Below, piece after piece: positions 23,437-29,996 of a DNA stretch of 29,996 bases (position 1 is the first letter of the stretch; every line of letters starts with the position of its first letter). The stretch is from positions 1-29,996 of the forward strand of contig JAJEGS010000003.1 of assembly GCA_022819745.1 (NCBI GenBank), written 5' to 3'. This DNA comes from Candidatus Latescibacterota bacterium. Its GTDB lineage: Bacteria; Latescibacterota; UBA2968; UBA8231. Both the position numbers and the translations under genes were made by a program. The notes below the pieces were generated by a model. It saw only the letters and a list, made by a program, of their open reading frames with translations, was not told the origin of the DNA and ran no database searches.

Positions 23437-25206
23437 TTATCCAACTGGGCGCAAATTGAGCAACACCAACAGCCAAGACCGCGCCCAGTACGAAGTGTTC
23501 ATGTAGGGATTTTGCGCCGAAGGCCACCCCGTCCAGTACGTCTCGTTGACTGGGATCCGATGCGGCCACTGCACAAGCGGAATTGCCGGCAACTCGGCCA
23601 GCCAGATCGCTATTGCCTGCCGGTAAATCGCCATCATCTCGGGCGCATCGTTGGGCGTCTGCGCCATGCGATCGACTAGTGCGTCGAAGTCGGCGTTTTG
23701 CCAGCGCCAGTAGTGCTCGGCGGTCTCTCCCGTCGGTCTGGCGAAACGGCTGTGGTAGTGGCTCAGTACTTGATAGGGATCGCGCATTGAGCTCAAGTTG
23801 CCAAACATAAAAGCGTGCGCCTCGCCTTGGGCCATCCGCGAAATGTAATCCGAAGTCATGCGGAACGAGGCGTCGAAACCCGCCGCTTGGAGCTGGGCGA
23901 CCAAAACGGGTGTCAGGTCCTGGAAGTGCGCGAAGATGTCGATGACGAGCGAAAATACCTCGCCGTCCTTCGTCCAGAAGCCATCCGGCCCCCGCATCCA
24001 CCCCTTGCTCGACATGATCGCCGCGGTGCGTGCGGTGTCGTGAACGCCGATCTCGTATTGGGCAACTAGATCCGCTGCCGCGGCGAAATAGGGCTGCATC
24101 TGCGGCACGTCCGGCAGTGGTAACAGCGCGTAGTCGCCCGAGTTCTGCCAGCCGATTTCAACTAGCTGTTCGCGGTTGATGGCGAAGTTGATCGCCCGGC
24201 GGATCTCGGGATCGTCGAAAGGGGCCTCCATATTGTTGAACCCCAAGGTGATCGCCCACGGCGTCATGTAGCTATAAGGTGGCTCTCGCCCCGTCCAAGT
24301 GCTCATTTTGTCGTGTTGTTCGAGCAAGGTGATGATATTGGACGGTCGGAGTTCCAAGCACGTGTCGAGCTTGTTGGCGAGCAGATTCTGCACCCGCTGG
24401 TGCTCCTCCATATAGGGCAGAAAGATCAACCGCTCGACCTGCGGCAGCGCGTGGAAACCGGTTTTGGCCGCCCACCAGTCCGGGCGCAGATCCCAGATCC
24501 GCTGTGCTGGTTCCGATAGCGCAATGCGATACGGCCCCGTGACCACTGGCCAACCGCTGGCCAGATCGTAATTGGCAAAGCGCAAGGGATCTTGCCCCTC
24601 CCAGATGTGTTTGGGGACGATTGGCACTCCGTTGCCGTGGTTGTGGGTGAAATAACTGAACAGAAAGCGTGGGTTCGGCGATTTGAGGACGATTTTCGCC
24701 GTCAGGCTGTCGAGCGCCACGGCCTCTTGGACCCAGGTCTCCATATCGGTTGAGAACACCAGATTTGGCGCGTGCTCTTTGAGCATATTGACCGTAAAGA
24801 CAAAGTCGTGCGCCGTCCACGGCATTCCGTCGCTCCACTCCACGCCCGGGCGTATATCCACCACGACTTCGGTGTAATCCGCGTTGAACCGGTGCCCGGT
24901 GGCGATCCACGGCAGCGGTTCGGCGTCGATCTTGTAGCCATTGAAGAAGTAGAGCGGCTCGTAGAGAAATTGATAGCCGATCCGCGAGATGCCACCCGGC
25001 ACGAAGGGGTTGAAGGTGTTGTAGTCTTGGATTTGGCCGCCGCAGGTGTTGTTCTCGGCGCAATCGACGATCAGCGTGCGGTTGCGCGGCACTTGCCGCA
25101 AACCGTCTGGCGCTTGTTCGCTGGTACAGGCTACCAAGGCTATACTGCAGAGAAGCGCCAAGCGCCAAGCGCGAGTCGCCCAAATTGCCATAGACTGTTT
25201 TCCCAT
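23437..25206 (-). CDS. Extracellular solute-binding lipoprotein, family 5 (peptide/nickel type)
   Basis: This 589-residue substrate-binding protein of the DppA/OppA-like SBP_bac_5 family has a lipoprotein signal (LALLCSIALVAC, Cys27 in the lipobox), NTFNPFVPGG and LYEPLYFF near the N terminus, WSDGMPWTAHDFVFTVN, GTGPYR-like VVTGPYRIAL, and DPEIRRAINFAINRE in the middle. It would deliver peptides or small molecules to an ABC permease, but none is encoded next to it, so it is an orphan. I chose the ATG at 25206; a second at 25191 has a nearer purine stretch and cannot be excluded. It is followed by a metallophosphoesterase 10 bases downstream. Confidence 0.88.
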   Translation of the reverse strand: MGKQSMAIWATRAWRLALLCSIALVACTSEQAPDGLRQVPRNRTLIVDCAENNTCGGQIQDYNTFNPFVPGGISRIGYQFLYEPLYFFNGYKIDAEPLPWIATGHRFNADYTEVVVDIRPGVEWSDGMPWTAHDFVFTVNMLKEHAPNLVFSTDMETWVQEAVALDSLTAKIVLKSPNPRFLFSYFTHNHGNGVPIVPKHIWEGQDPLRFANYDLASGWPVVTGPYRIALSEPAQRIWDLRPDWWAAKTGFHALPQVERLIFLPYMEEHQRVQNLLANKLDTCLELRPSNIITLLEQHDKMSTWTGREPPYSYMTPWAITLGFNNMEAPFDDPEIRRAINFAINREQLVEIGWQNSGDYALLPLPDVPQMQPYFAAAADLVAQYEIGVHDTARTAAIMSSKGWMRGPDGFWTKDGEVFSLVIDIFAHFQDLTPVLVAQLQAAGFDASFRMTSDYISRMAQGEAHAFMFGNLSSMRDPYQVLSHYHSRFARPTGETAEHYWRWQNADFDALVDRMAQTPNDAPEMMAIYRQAIAIWLAELPAIPLVQWPHRIPVNETYWTGWPSAQNPYMNTSYWARSWLLVLLNLRPVG

Positions 25207-25265
25207 ATTTGCCGTACTTTCCTCCGTGCGAGACTTGTTACGCGCAACGGGAGGTAACATAAGGC

Positions 25266-25279
25266 GCGGAGTTCTCCGC
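25266..25279. promoter_or_regulatory. 14-bp palindrome in divergent region between lipoprotein genes
   Basis: GCGGAG-TT-CTCCGC is a perfect 6-base dyad with a two-base centre in the divergent space between the solute-binding protein and the FKBP gene. It lies 27 bases upstream of the candidate FKBP -35 box. It may be an operator; the evidence is positional only. Confidence 0.3.
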
Positions 25280-25306
25280 TGTCCATATCCGATTTTGCGC
25301 TGTCCC

Positions 25307-25335
25307 TTGAGCGAGCGGGCTGCGTGCGCTAATAT
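25307..25335 (+). promoter_or_regulatory. Promoter of the FKBP / aldo-keto reductase operon
   Basis: TTGAGC (25307-25312), a 17-base spacer and TAATAT (25330-25335) match the sigma70 pattern well and lie 41 bases before the FKBP ATG. Confidence 0.65.
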
Positions 25336-25376
25336 GGATGGTGTTCCTGCCCACCCTCACTCCCCGAGGTAACGCC

Positions 25377-25823
25377 ATGAACCCCTTACTCCCCTTCGCC
25401 TTATTGGCGCTCACCGCCTGCTCCAACCCCTGCGCGGAATCCATCGACCAAGCTTTTCTAGACGGCGAGGCCGCCAAAGAAGGAGCCGTGCGCACTGAAT
25501 CCGGCCTCATCTATCAGGAGCTAAAGGGAGGCTACGGCCCCCAGCCAGGAGCCAAAGACCGCGTCACTGTCCACTACAAGGGCATGTTTGCCGACGATGA
25601 GGTCTTCGACAGTTCGTACGAACGGGGCCGCCCCAGCACGCTCTCGCTCAAAAGGGTTATTCCTGGCTGGACCGAGGGCTTGCAGATGATGAAGGGTGGC
25701 GGCAAGGCACGGCTGGTAATCCCGCCGGACTTGGCTTATGGCAAAAAGGGCAAGCCCGGCAGCATCCCCTCTTGCGCGACCTTAATTTTTGAAATCGAGT
25801 TATACGAGATAAAAGGGAGTTAA
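25377..25823 (+). CDS. FKBP-type peptidyl-prolyl isomerase, lipoprotein
   Basis: This 148-residue enzyme catalyses cis-trans isomerisation of proline peptide bonds. A short lipoprotein signal (LLPFALLALTAC, Cys15) anchors it to the membrane, then a spacer of about 35 residues precedes a single FKBP domain. Conserved FKBP residues are visible: VTVHYKG, VFDSS, VIPGWTEGL, IPPDLAYG and ATLIFEIEL. The ATG at 25377 with GAGG eight bases upstream gives a proper lipoprotein start; the frame extends upstream to 25338 without signal. It is followed by an aldo/keto reductase 4 bases after its stop, so the pair is co-transcribed. Confidence 0.93.
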   Translation: MNPLLPFALLALTACSNPCAESIDQAFLDGEAAKEGAVRTESGLIYQELKGGYGPQPGAKDRVTVHYKGMFADDEVFDSSYERGRPSTLSLKRVIPGWTEGLQMMKGGGKARLVIPPDLAYGKKGKPGSIPSCATLIFEIELYEIKGS

Positions 25824-25827
25824 ATCC

Positions 25828-26691
25828 ATGAGCAAGCTACCGCGCCGCAACATGGGGCGCACTGGTATGCAGCCTCGGGCGCTCGGCATGGGCGCGGCCT
25901 TTGTCGGTGCATCCGGCGAGGCCGAGACTATCGCCACCATCGAACGCGCTCTCGATCTGGGCATTGACTATTTCGACAGCTATGCTGGCCGCAACGAGGA
26001 GCGCTGGGGCAAGGCGCTAACCGGCGTCGAGCGGTCGAGTTATTACATGCAGGCCAAGGTCGGCCCGCACCCGGAACGGCCCAAGGATTTTTCCGCGGAG
26101 GCCACGCGCTGGAGCGTCGAGCAAAGTCTGCAATCGATTCGCGTCGATTACCTCGACGCCGTGCTGGTCCACGACCCGCCCGATATTGCCGATCCGTTAG
26201 GCCCCGGTCGCGCCTTCGACGAACTGCAGAAAATGAAGCAAGAGGGCTTGGTGCGGCACATTGGTTTGGGGGTCCGCGATCACGAATTCCACCGCGCCGC
26301 TATTGAAGCGGGGCACGCCGAGATTGTCCTCACGTTTCTCGACTACACGCTGCTCGACCAGTCCGTCGCCCGCACCACCATGCGCTTGGCCAAAAAGCAC
26401 GGTACGGGCCTGATTTTGGCTAGCGTCTTTGGCATGGGCCGCTTGACCGGCATTGAGCCGGACCGGGCCGCTGAGCCGCGTGCTCACGCCATGTGGGAGT
26501 GGTGCCAAGAGCAGGACGTGGATATTAAGCACTTGGCCATGCAGTTCTGCCTCGACGCGCCCATCGACGGCATCGCCATGAGCGGCCCAGCCGACCGCCA
26601 CCAGCTTCAGGACGCGTACGACGCGGCGACTCAGGAAGTGCCCGCTGAAATTTGGGTGGCGTTTGAGGAAAAGTTTGGGGTCGGGGTCTAG
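25828..26691 (+). CDS. Aldo/keto reductase
   Basis: This 287-residue NAD(P)-dependent oxidoreductase of the aldo/keto reductase family has the catalytic tetrad in place: Asp50 and Tyr52 (DYFDSYAG), Lys77 (MQAKVG) and His115 (VLVHDPP). It is slightly shorter than the usual 300-340 residues and resembles the aldose 1-dehydrogenase-like members that oxidise sugars such as L-fucose or D-galactose; the assignment below family level is uncertain. Its start has AAGGGAG upstream, formed partly by the end of the FKBP gene. It could reduce or oxidise aldehydes or sugars formed by the nearby sugar-acid enzymes. Confidence 0.9.
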   Translation: MSKLPRRNMGRTGMQPRALGMGAAFVGASGEAETIATIERALDLGIDYFDSYAGRNEERWGKALTGVERSSYYMQAKVGPHPERPKDFSAEATRWSVEQSLQSIRVDYLDAVLVHDPPDIADPLGPGRAFDELQKMKQEGLVRHIGLGVRDHEFHRAAIEAGHAEIVLTFLDYTLLDQSVARTTMRLAKKHGTGLILASVFGMGRLTGIEPDRAAEPRAHAMWEWCQEQDVDIKHLAMQFCLDAPIDGIAMSGPADRHQLQDAYDAATQEVPAEIWVAFEEKFGVGV

Positions 26692-26723
26692 ACAGTGGTT
26701 TAGACTCGATATCTGGAATCAGA

Positions 26724-26738
26724 ATTAATCCCGTTAAT
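26724..26738. promoter_or_regulatory. Small inverted repeat before the methyltransferase-ArsR operon
   Basis: ATTAA-tcccg-TTAAT is a short dyad 9 bases before the methyltransferase ATG. Because the operon encodes an ArsR-like repressor, this may be its operator. Arms of five bases can occur by chance. Confidence 0.25.
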
Positions 26739-26747
26739 GGAGTAGAA

Positions 26748-27494
26748 ATGGATTCATCTTTACCTGAATGGCGCAGTTATTTTGCAACGATCGCGGATTC
26801 GTATGATCGGCTTCAGCCCGTTCTAAGTCCACCTTACAGTAGGGGCTTGGACATGCTTGTGGATCTGATTCCCTTTGATGTCGATGATGCATTCGAGTTT
26901 GTGGACCTAGGCTGTGGTACGGCGGAGCCGACCAAGCGCGTATTGGAATACTTCCACCGCGCTACTGGGACTTGCATAGATAGCGAACCAGAGATGCTTG
27001 CGCTCGCCAAGCGGAAGCTGACGCCGTGCTCTGATCGGATCGAGGTGCGGGAAGCGGACATAACTAGTTGTGATATCCAGCCGTGTGATTTGGTTTTCTC
27101 GGCCAAGACCATTCATCACGTTCCGCCGGCCGGTCTGCCCGAACTTTTTGCCCGGATCGCAGGCGCACTCCGGCCGGGTGGTTGCTTCGTCCTGTACGAT
27201 GCGATGTCGGTCGGGCCCCGGTGGGGAACGAATGCTCGGCAGCAGTCATCGCGCTTCCGCCAGCGCCATCTTCGAGACGCCGTTGCTTCAGGGATAGCTA
27301 CTCAGCAAGAGATTGATGCTAGGGTGGAGTACAAGCGAGCGATGAAGGCCGCAGGGCAGGATGTCGAGTACGAGCACAGCGCAGAGAACATGATCGATGC
27401 CATGGTCGAGGCTGGGTTCGGTGAAGTGGCCGTCGTCTGGCGCATGTTTGCCGACACGATTCTGTTGGCCTTTACACCAAACAAGGGAGTCTGA
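26748..27494 (+). CDS. Class I SAM-dependent methyltransferase
   Basis: This 248-residue methyltransferase has the Rossmann-fold cofactor motif FVDLGCGTAEPT at about 51-62, an acidic residue after the second strand (CIDSEPEML), a VREADI motif-III-like segment near 100 and a DLVFSAKTIHHVPP post-motif. The substrate cannot be determined. Its TGA is directly followed by the ATG of an ArsR-like regulator (no spacer), so the two are co-translated. The lower GC and different codon use compared with the neighbouring genes may indicate separate acquisition, judged by eye. Confidence 0.88.
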   Translation: MDSSLPEWRSYFATIADSYDRLQPVLSPPYSRGLDMLVDLIPFDVDDAFEFVDLGCGTAEPTKRVLEYFHRATGTCIDSEPEMLALAKRKLTPCSDRIEVREADITSCDIQPCDLVFSAKTIHHVPPAGLPELFARIAGALRPGGCFVLYDAMSVGPRWGTNARQQSSRFRQRHLRDAVASGIATQQEIDARVEYKRAMKAAGQDVEYEHSAENMIDAMVEAGFGEVAVVWRMFADTILLAFTPNKGV

Positions 27495-28094
27495 ATGAGT
27501 ACGTGGCGTGAATTGACATTTCCGATCAACTCCTTAAAGGACGCGGTACTCGTTATTGAAGATAATCGTGCGAACGTACTCGCCGATCCGCTTCGTTGGC
27601 GCATCCTCGAAATTCTTGGAGCAGGGAAGTCGGTCGCGGAAATTTCGCAGACGTTGGACGTTACCGATGCTCGGGTGCTGTATCACTTGCAACGGCTGGC
27701 GCAAACAGGTGTCGTACATTTGGAGGAAGAGGGAGCAGACCCCCAGGAATGGCGTTGTTTGCCAGCGGCGGGCAAAGTTCGCGTTCGAGAGTCCCTTTCG
27801 GCGAAGGACCAGATTGAGGAGGCCATGCCAACGGACGTCGTTAGCCAGTTCAATCAAGCATCTCGCGAAGCTGCCGAGGGATTGTATGGTTCGACATTCC
27901 AGCAATCCATCAATCACAACCGTGCACGACTATCGGAAGAACAGGCAGCCGAATTTGGTCGTCGATTATTGGCACTTATAGAAGAGTACTTTCCTCCGGG
28001 GAAAGGGGATCGCGCGGGAATCAAATACGGTTTCTACGGGATTCTCACGCCGATAGATCTGCATCCGCTTGGGGACTCTGAGACTGAGGAGTGA
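27495..28094 (+). CDS. ArsR-like winged-helix transcriptional regulator
   Basis: This 199-residue protein has an N-terminal winged helix: LADPLRWRILEILGAGKSVA near 29-48, then ISQTLDV and ARVLYHLQRLAQTGVVHLE, which match the ArsR helix-turn-helix and wing. The C-terminal 110 residues include a helical region EQAAEFGRRLLALIEEYFPP found in some DNA-binding regulators of this type; no metal-binding cysteine cluster is visible. It starts immediately after the methyltransferase stop with AAGGGAG upstream, and probably controls this operon. The effector is unknown. Confidence 0.86.
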   Translation: MSTWRELTFPINSLKDAVLVIEDNRANVLADPLRWRILEILGAGKSVAEISQTLDVTDARVLYHLQRLAQTGVVHLEEEGADPQEWRCLPAAGKVRVRESLSAKDQIEEAMPTDVVSQFNQASREAAEGLYGSTFQQSINHNRARLSEEQAAEFGRRLLALIEEYFPPGKGDRAGIKYGFYGILTPIDLHPLGDSETEE

Positions 28095-28153
28095 GAGTTC
28101 GTTAGGCGTGTGGATCGTTCCCGAACGTCGCAATATAGCACGTCATCGCCTCC

Positions 28154-28182
28154 TTGACATACTACGATAGTACCTTTCATTC
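28154..28182 (+). promoter_or_regulatory. Possible promoter and dyad upstream of dapA
   Basis: A perfect TTGACA (28154-28159) is followed after 17 bases by TCATTC (28177-28182), a poor -10. Inside the spacer TACTA-cga-TAGTA (28160-28172) forms a perfect short dyad that could bind a regulator. The dapA start lies 36 bases further on. Confidence 0.4.
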
Positions 28183-28217
28183 ACCCCCTTCATTCTTCTT
28201 CTCTCTCAGGGGGTATC

Positions 28218-29111
28218 ATGTCGCAGGCAATGAATGATTTGAGGGGCAGCTTGGTCGCCTTGGTGACACCGATGACGGCATCGGGGGCCATCGACTGGGC
28301 GGCGTTGGACGGCTTGGTGGATTGGCACTTGGAGGCCGGGACGCACGGCATTGTGCCGGTGGGTACCACCGGCGAATCGGCCACGCTGACTCACGCCGAA
28401 CAAAAACAAGTGATCGCAGCCGTGGTGCGCCGGGTGAATGGCCGCGTGCCAGTGGTTGCGGGTACCGGTGCCAACGCGACGGCCGAGGCAATCGAACTCA
28501 CTCGGGCGGCGCAGGGCGACGGTGCCGACTACTGCCTGTCAGTGACGCCGTACTACAACAAGCCGACTCAGGAGGGTCTTTACCGGCACTATTGCGCCAT
28601 TGTCGAGGCCGTGGACTTGCCGATGATTCTCTACAATGTGCCGCCGCGCACGGCGTGCGACATGCAGGCTGAGACCGTGGCCCGGTTGTCTGCTGTCGAT
28701 TCGATCGTCGGCATCAAGGAGGCGTGTGGCGACCCCAGCCGCGTCGCCGAGATCAAGGCACTGATGTCTGACGACTTTGTCTTGCTGTCCGGCGAGGACG
28801 CGCAGACGCTTACTATGGCGGGTTACGGTGCCGTCGGGGCGATTTCAGTGACTGCCAACGTCTTGCCAGCGGCCATGGCCGAGTTCTGCCAAGCGTTCAT
28901 CAACGGCGACGACGACAAGGCCTGCGCGTTGGATGCCAAGCTGCAGCCGATTCACGAGGCCCTGTTCATGGAGACGAGCCCCATCCCAACCAAGTGGGCG
29001 CTTAACGCTATGGGTAGGATTGACGTTGGCATTCGTCTGCCGCTGGTGGAATTGACGGCTCCCGTGCAGGCCGAAGTACGCAAGCGACTGGAGACCTTGG
29101 GCGTGCTTTAA
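28218..29111 (+). CDS. dapA: 4-hydroxy-tetrahydrodipicolinate synthase (DapA)
   Basis: Schiff-base aldolase that condenses pyruvate with aspartate semialdehyde in lysine/diaminopimelate synthesis. The 297-residue protein has the signature GTTGES (Thr50, Thr51), the catalytic Tyr139 in LYNVPPRT with Arg144, and the pyruvate-binding Lys167 in IVGIKEACGD. These fit DapA better than N-acetylneuraminate lyase, although members of the family also act as 2-keto-3-deoxy sugar-acid aldolases and the genomic context would allow that. ATG 28218 has AGGGGG six bases upstream; a second ATG at 28230 is less supported. The gene seems to be a single transcription unit. Confidence 0.92.
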   Translation: MSQAMNDLRGSLVALVTPMTASGAIDWAALDGLVDWHLEAGTHGIVPVGTTGESATLTHAEQKQVIAAVVRRVNGRVPVVAGTGANATAEAIELTRAAQGDGADYCLSVTPYYNKPTQEGLYRHYCAIVEAVDLPMILYNVPPRTACDMQAETVARLSAVDSIVGIKEACGDPSRVAEIKALMSDDFVLLSGEDAQTLTMAGYGAVGAISVTANVLPAAMAEFCQAFINGDDDKACALDAKLQPIHEALFMETSPIPTKWALNAMGRIDVGIRLPLVELTAPVQAEVRKRLETLGVL

Positions 29112-29210
29112 CGCAGCCACGAAGACAGTTGGTCGCAAATTGACGAATCCGCATTTATGGCGAGTTTTGGCGACGACTATCTAATCTCTGATCACAGAAG
29201 TTAGGTACCA

Positions 29211-29861
29211 ATGTTACAAGCAGTGCTCTTCGATCTCGACGGAACACTGTTAGATCGACTCAACTGCCTTAGAGTGTATCTGTACGGTCAGGTCGAACGA
29301 TTAACCAATGACCTCCACGCTCTTCCATTTGGCGCATACATGGAGCGAGTAATTGAGTTGGACGCCCACGGCCACGCCGACAAGGGTGAGTTGTTTCGGC
29401 GGATTGAACGCGACTTTGCTCTGTCGCTTGGTACTTGGCAGAGGTTGCTGGATGATTTCCTGACTTACTTTCCCCATGTATGCGTTCCGTTTCCTAAAGC
29501 ACATCAGACGCTTACCACACTCAGGCGACAAGGCTTAAAGATGGGGCTTGTCACGAACGGGGCAGTTGATTCACAGCAGCCGAAAATTGATGGTTTGGGG
29601 ATTGCTCGCTATTTCGACACCATGTTGATTTCGGAAGCCGAAGGGGTCGCCAAACCGGATGCGGAAATCTTCCGTCGGGCGACCGACAACTTGGGCGTCT
29701 CGCCAGATCAGGCTGTCATGATTGGAGACAACTCCGAGGCCGACATTTGGGGTGCCAAGTCCTTTGGGATGAAAGCGATTTGGAAGCGAGATGAGTACTG
29801 GGAGGCACCTGAGATTGTGGATGCGGTGATTGACGATCTCGACGAGTTGCCGAGTATCTGA
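29211..29861 (+). CDS. HAD-superfamily hydrolase (phosphatase)
   Basis: The 216-residue haloacid dehalogenase-like phosphatase has all four motifs: DLDGT (Asp8, Asp10), VTNGA (Thr115), AKPDAEIF (Lys148) and MIGDNSEADI (Asp173), with a helical cap between motifs I and II. It resembles the subfamily IA phosphatases; substrate unknown. The TGA at 29859-29861 lies just inside the end repeat, whose edge is at 29857, so the last codon bases come from the repeat. The protein ends ELPSI near where the family ends, so at most a few residues were lost. Confidence 0.88.
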   Translation: MLQAVLFDLDGTLLDRLNCLRVYLYGQVERLTNDLHALPFGAYMERVIELDAHGHADKGELFRRIERDFALSLGTWQRLLDDFLTYFPHVCVPFPKAHQTLTTLRRQGLKMGLVTNGAVDSQQPKIDGLGIARYFDTMLISEAEGVAKPDAEIFRRATDNLGVSPDQAVMIGDNSEADIWGAKSFGMKAIWKRDEYWEAPEIVDAVIDDLDELPSI

Positions 29862-29996
29862 TTCCCTTACACTTTTGAAAATAGGGCTGCTGCCCATAGT
29901 TTATGGCTCTCTTTTAACCGCCTAAGATCAAAGGAGGGCCTTATGAGCAGCAGCGAACAGGTATATAACCGATTGCTGGGTAGGTTGCAAGCACTC
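29857..29996. repeat. Right copy of 140-bp inverted end repeat
   Basis: This is the reverse complement of 1-140 with no mismatch. It starts inside the last codons of the HAD gene, contains a spacer of about 80 bases with short dyads, an AGGAGGG ribosome binding site at 29932-29938 and the opening of a gene at 29943. Together with the left copy it indicates either two oppositely oriented copies of one mobile element or one collapsed repeat at which contig assembly stopped. Confidence 0.95.
29943..29996 (+). CDS. 5' end of outward-reading gene in the end repeat (probable mobile-element gene)
   Basis: Same 18 codons as the gene at 1-54 (MSSSEQVYNRLLGRLQAL), preceded by AGGAGGG. It runs off the right end. 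A transposase is the most likely product because the sequence is repeated and interrupts hsdS, but no family can be named from so few residues. Confidence 0.5.
   Translation, partial: MSSSEQVYNRLLGRLQAL

Noticed and set aside
28218..29111. N-acetylneuraminate lyase, as partner of the sialidase
   Set aside because: The GTTGES and YNVPPRT motifs with Arg144 match DapA; sialic acid catabolism genes such as nanK, nanE or a transporter are absent.
1..29996. CRISPR array, tRNA or rRNA genes
   Set aside because: No regularly spaced direct repeats, cloverleaf sequence or rRNA-like stretch was found on reading the intergenic regions.

Overview
The window looks like a complete metagenome-style contig from a free-living or host-associated Gram-negative heterotroph, GC-moderate to GC-rich. 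Lipoprotein signals, a FlgD-like C-terminal domain on a long secreted protein, several enolase-superfamily enzymes, a BNR sialidase and large DUF6785-like membrane proteins together resemble what is common in Poribacteria, Latescibacterota and Planctomycetes-like genomes. No rRNA, tRNA or universal marker gene is present, so this placement is inference only.

Layout. Both ends are the same 140-base sequence in inverted orientation (1-140 and 29857-29996). It carries a ribosome binding site and the first 18 codons of a gene that reads off each end. The left copy interrupts hsdS, so it is probably the edge of a multicopy insertion element at which assembly stopped. Left block: hsdS remnant and hsdM of a type I restriction-modification system (minus strand). 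Next, on the plus strand, come a cytosolic-type gamma-glutamyltransferase and two tandem, very similar multi-pass membrane proteins. A fragment of a third tandem copy survives at 9064-9156. A nucleotidyltransferase/HEPN toxin-antitoxin pair lies exactly where the rest of that third copy should be. An AAA/DUF4143 ATPase with a near-palindromic 37-base element in front of its start codon follows on the minus strand.

The middle block (10.5-21.4 kb) mixes exported proteins and sugar-acid enzymes: an FG-GAP repeat protein, a RspA/mannonate-dehydratase-like enolase, a membrane-anchored protein with about eight 23-residue repeats in an operon with a long discoidin-like/FlgD-like secreted protein, a glucarate-dehydratase-like enolase, a small retropepsin-like protease, a sialidase, a third enolase-superfamily enzyme and an RraA-like aldolase. 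Several enolase active sites deviate from the textbook residues. The right block holds an orphan family-5 solute-binding lipoprotein coupled to a large metallophosphoesterase, an FKBP lipoprotein plus aldo/keto reductase operon, a methyltransferase plus ArsR-like regulator operon, dapA-type lyase and a HAD phosphatase.

Packing is tight: two convergent gene pairs share the four bases CTAA as overlapping stop codons, and no intergenic space exceeds about 200 bases. No CRISPR array, tRNA or rRNA was seen. The most notable points are the decayed third membrane-protein copy replaced by the MNT/HEPN cassette, the inverted end repeats that break hsdS, the non-canonical enolases, and the uncharacterised 23-residue-repeat/discoidin surface pair.
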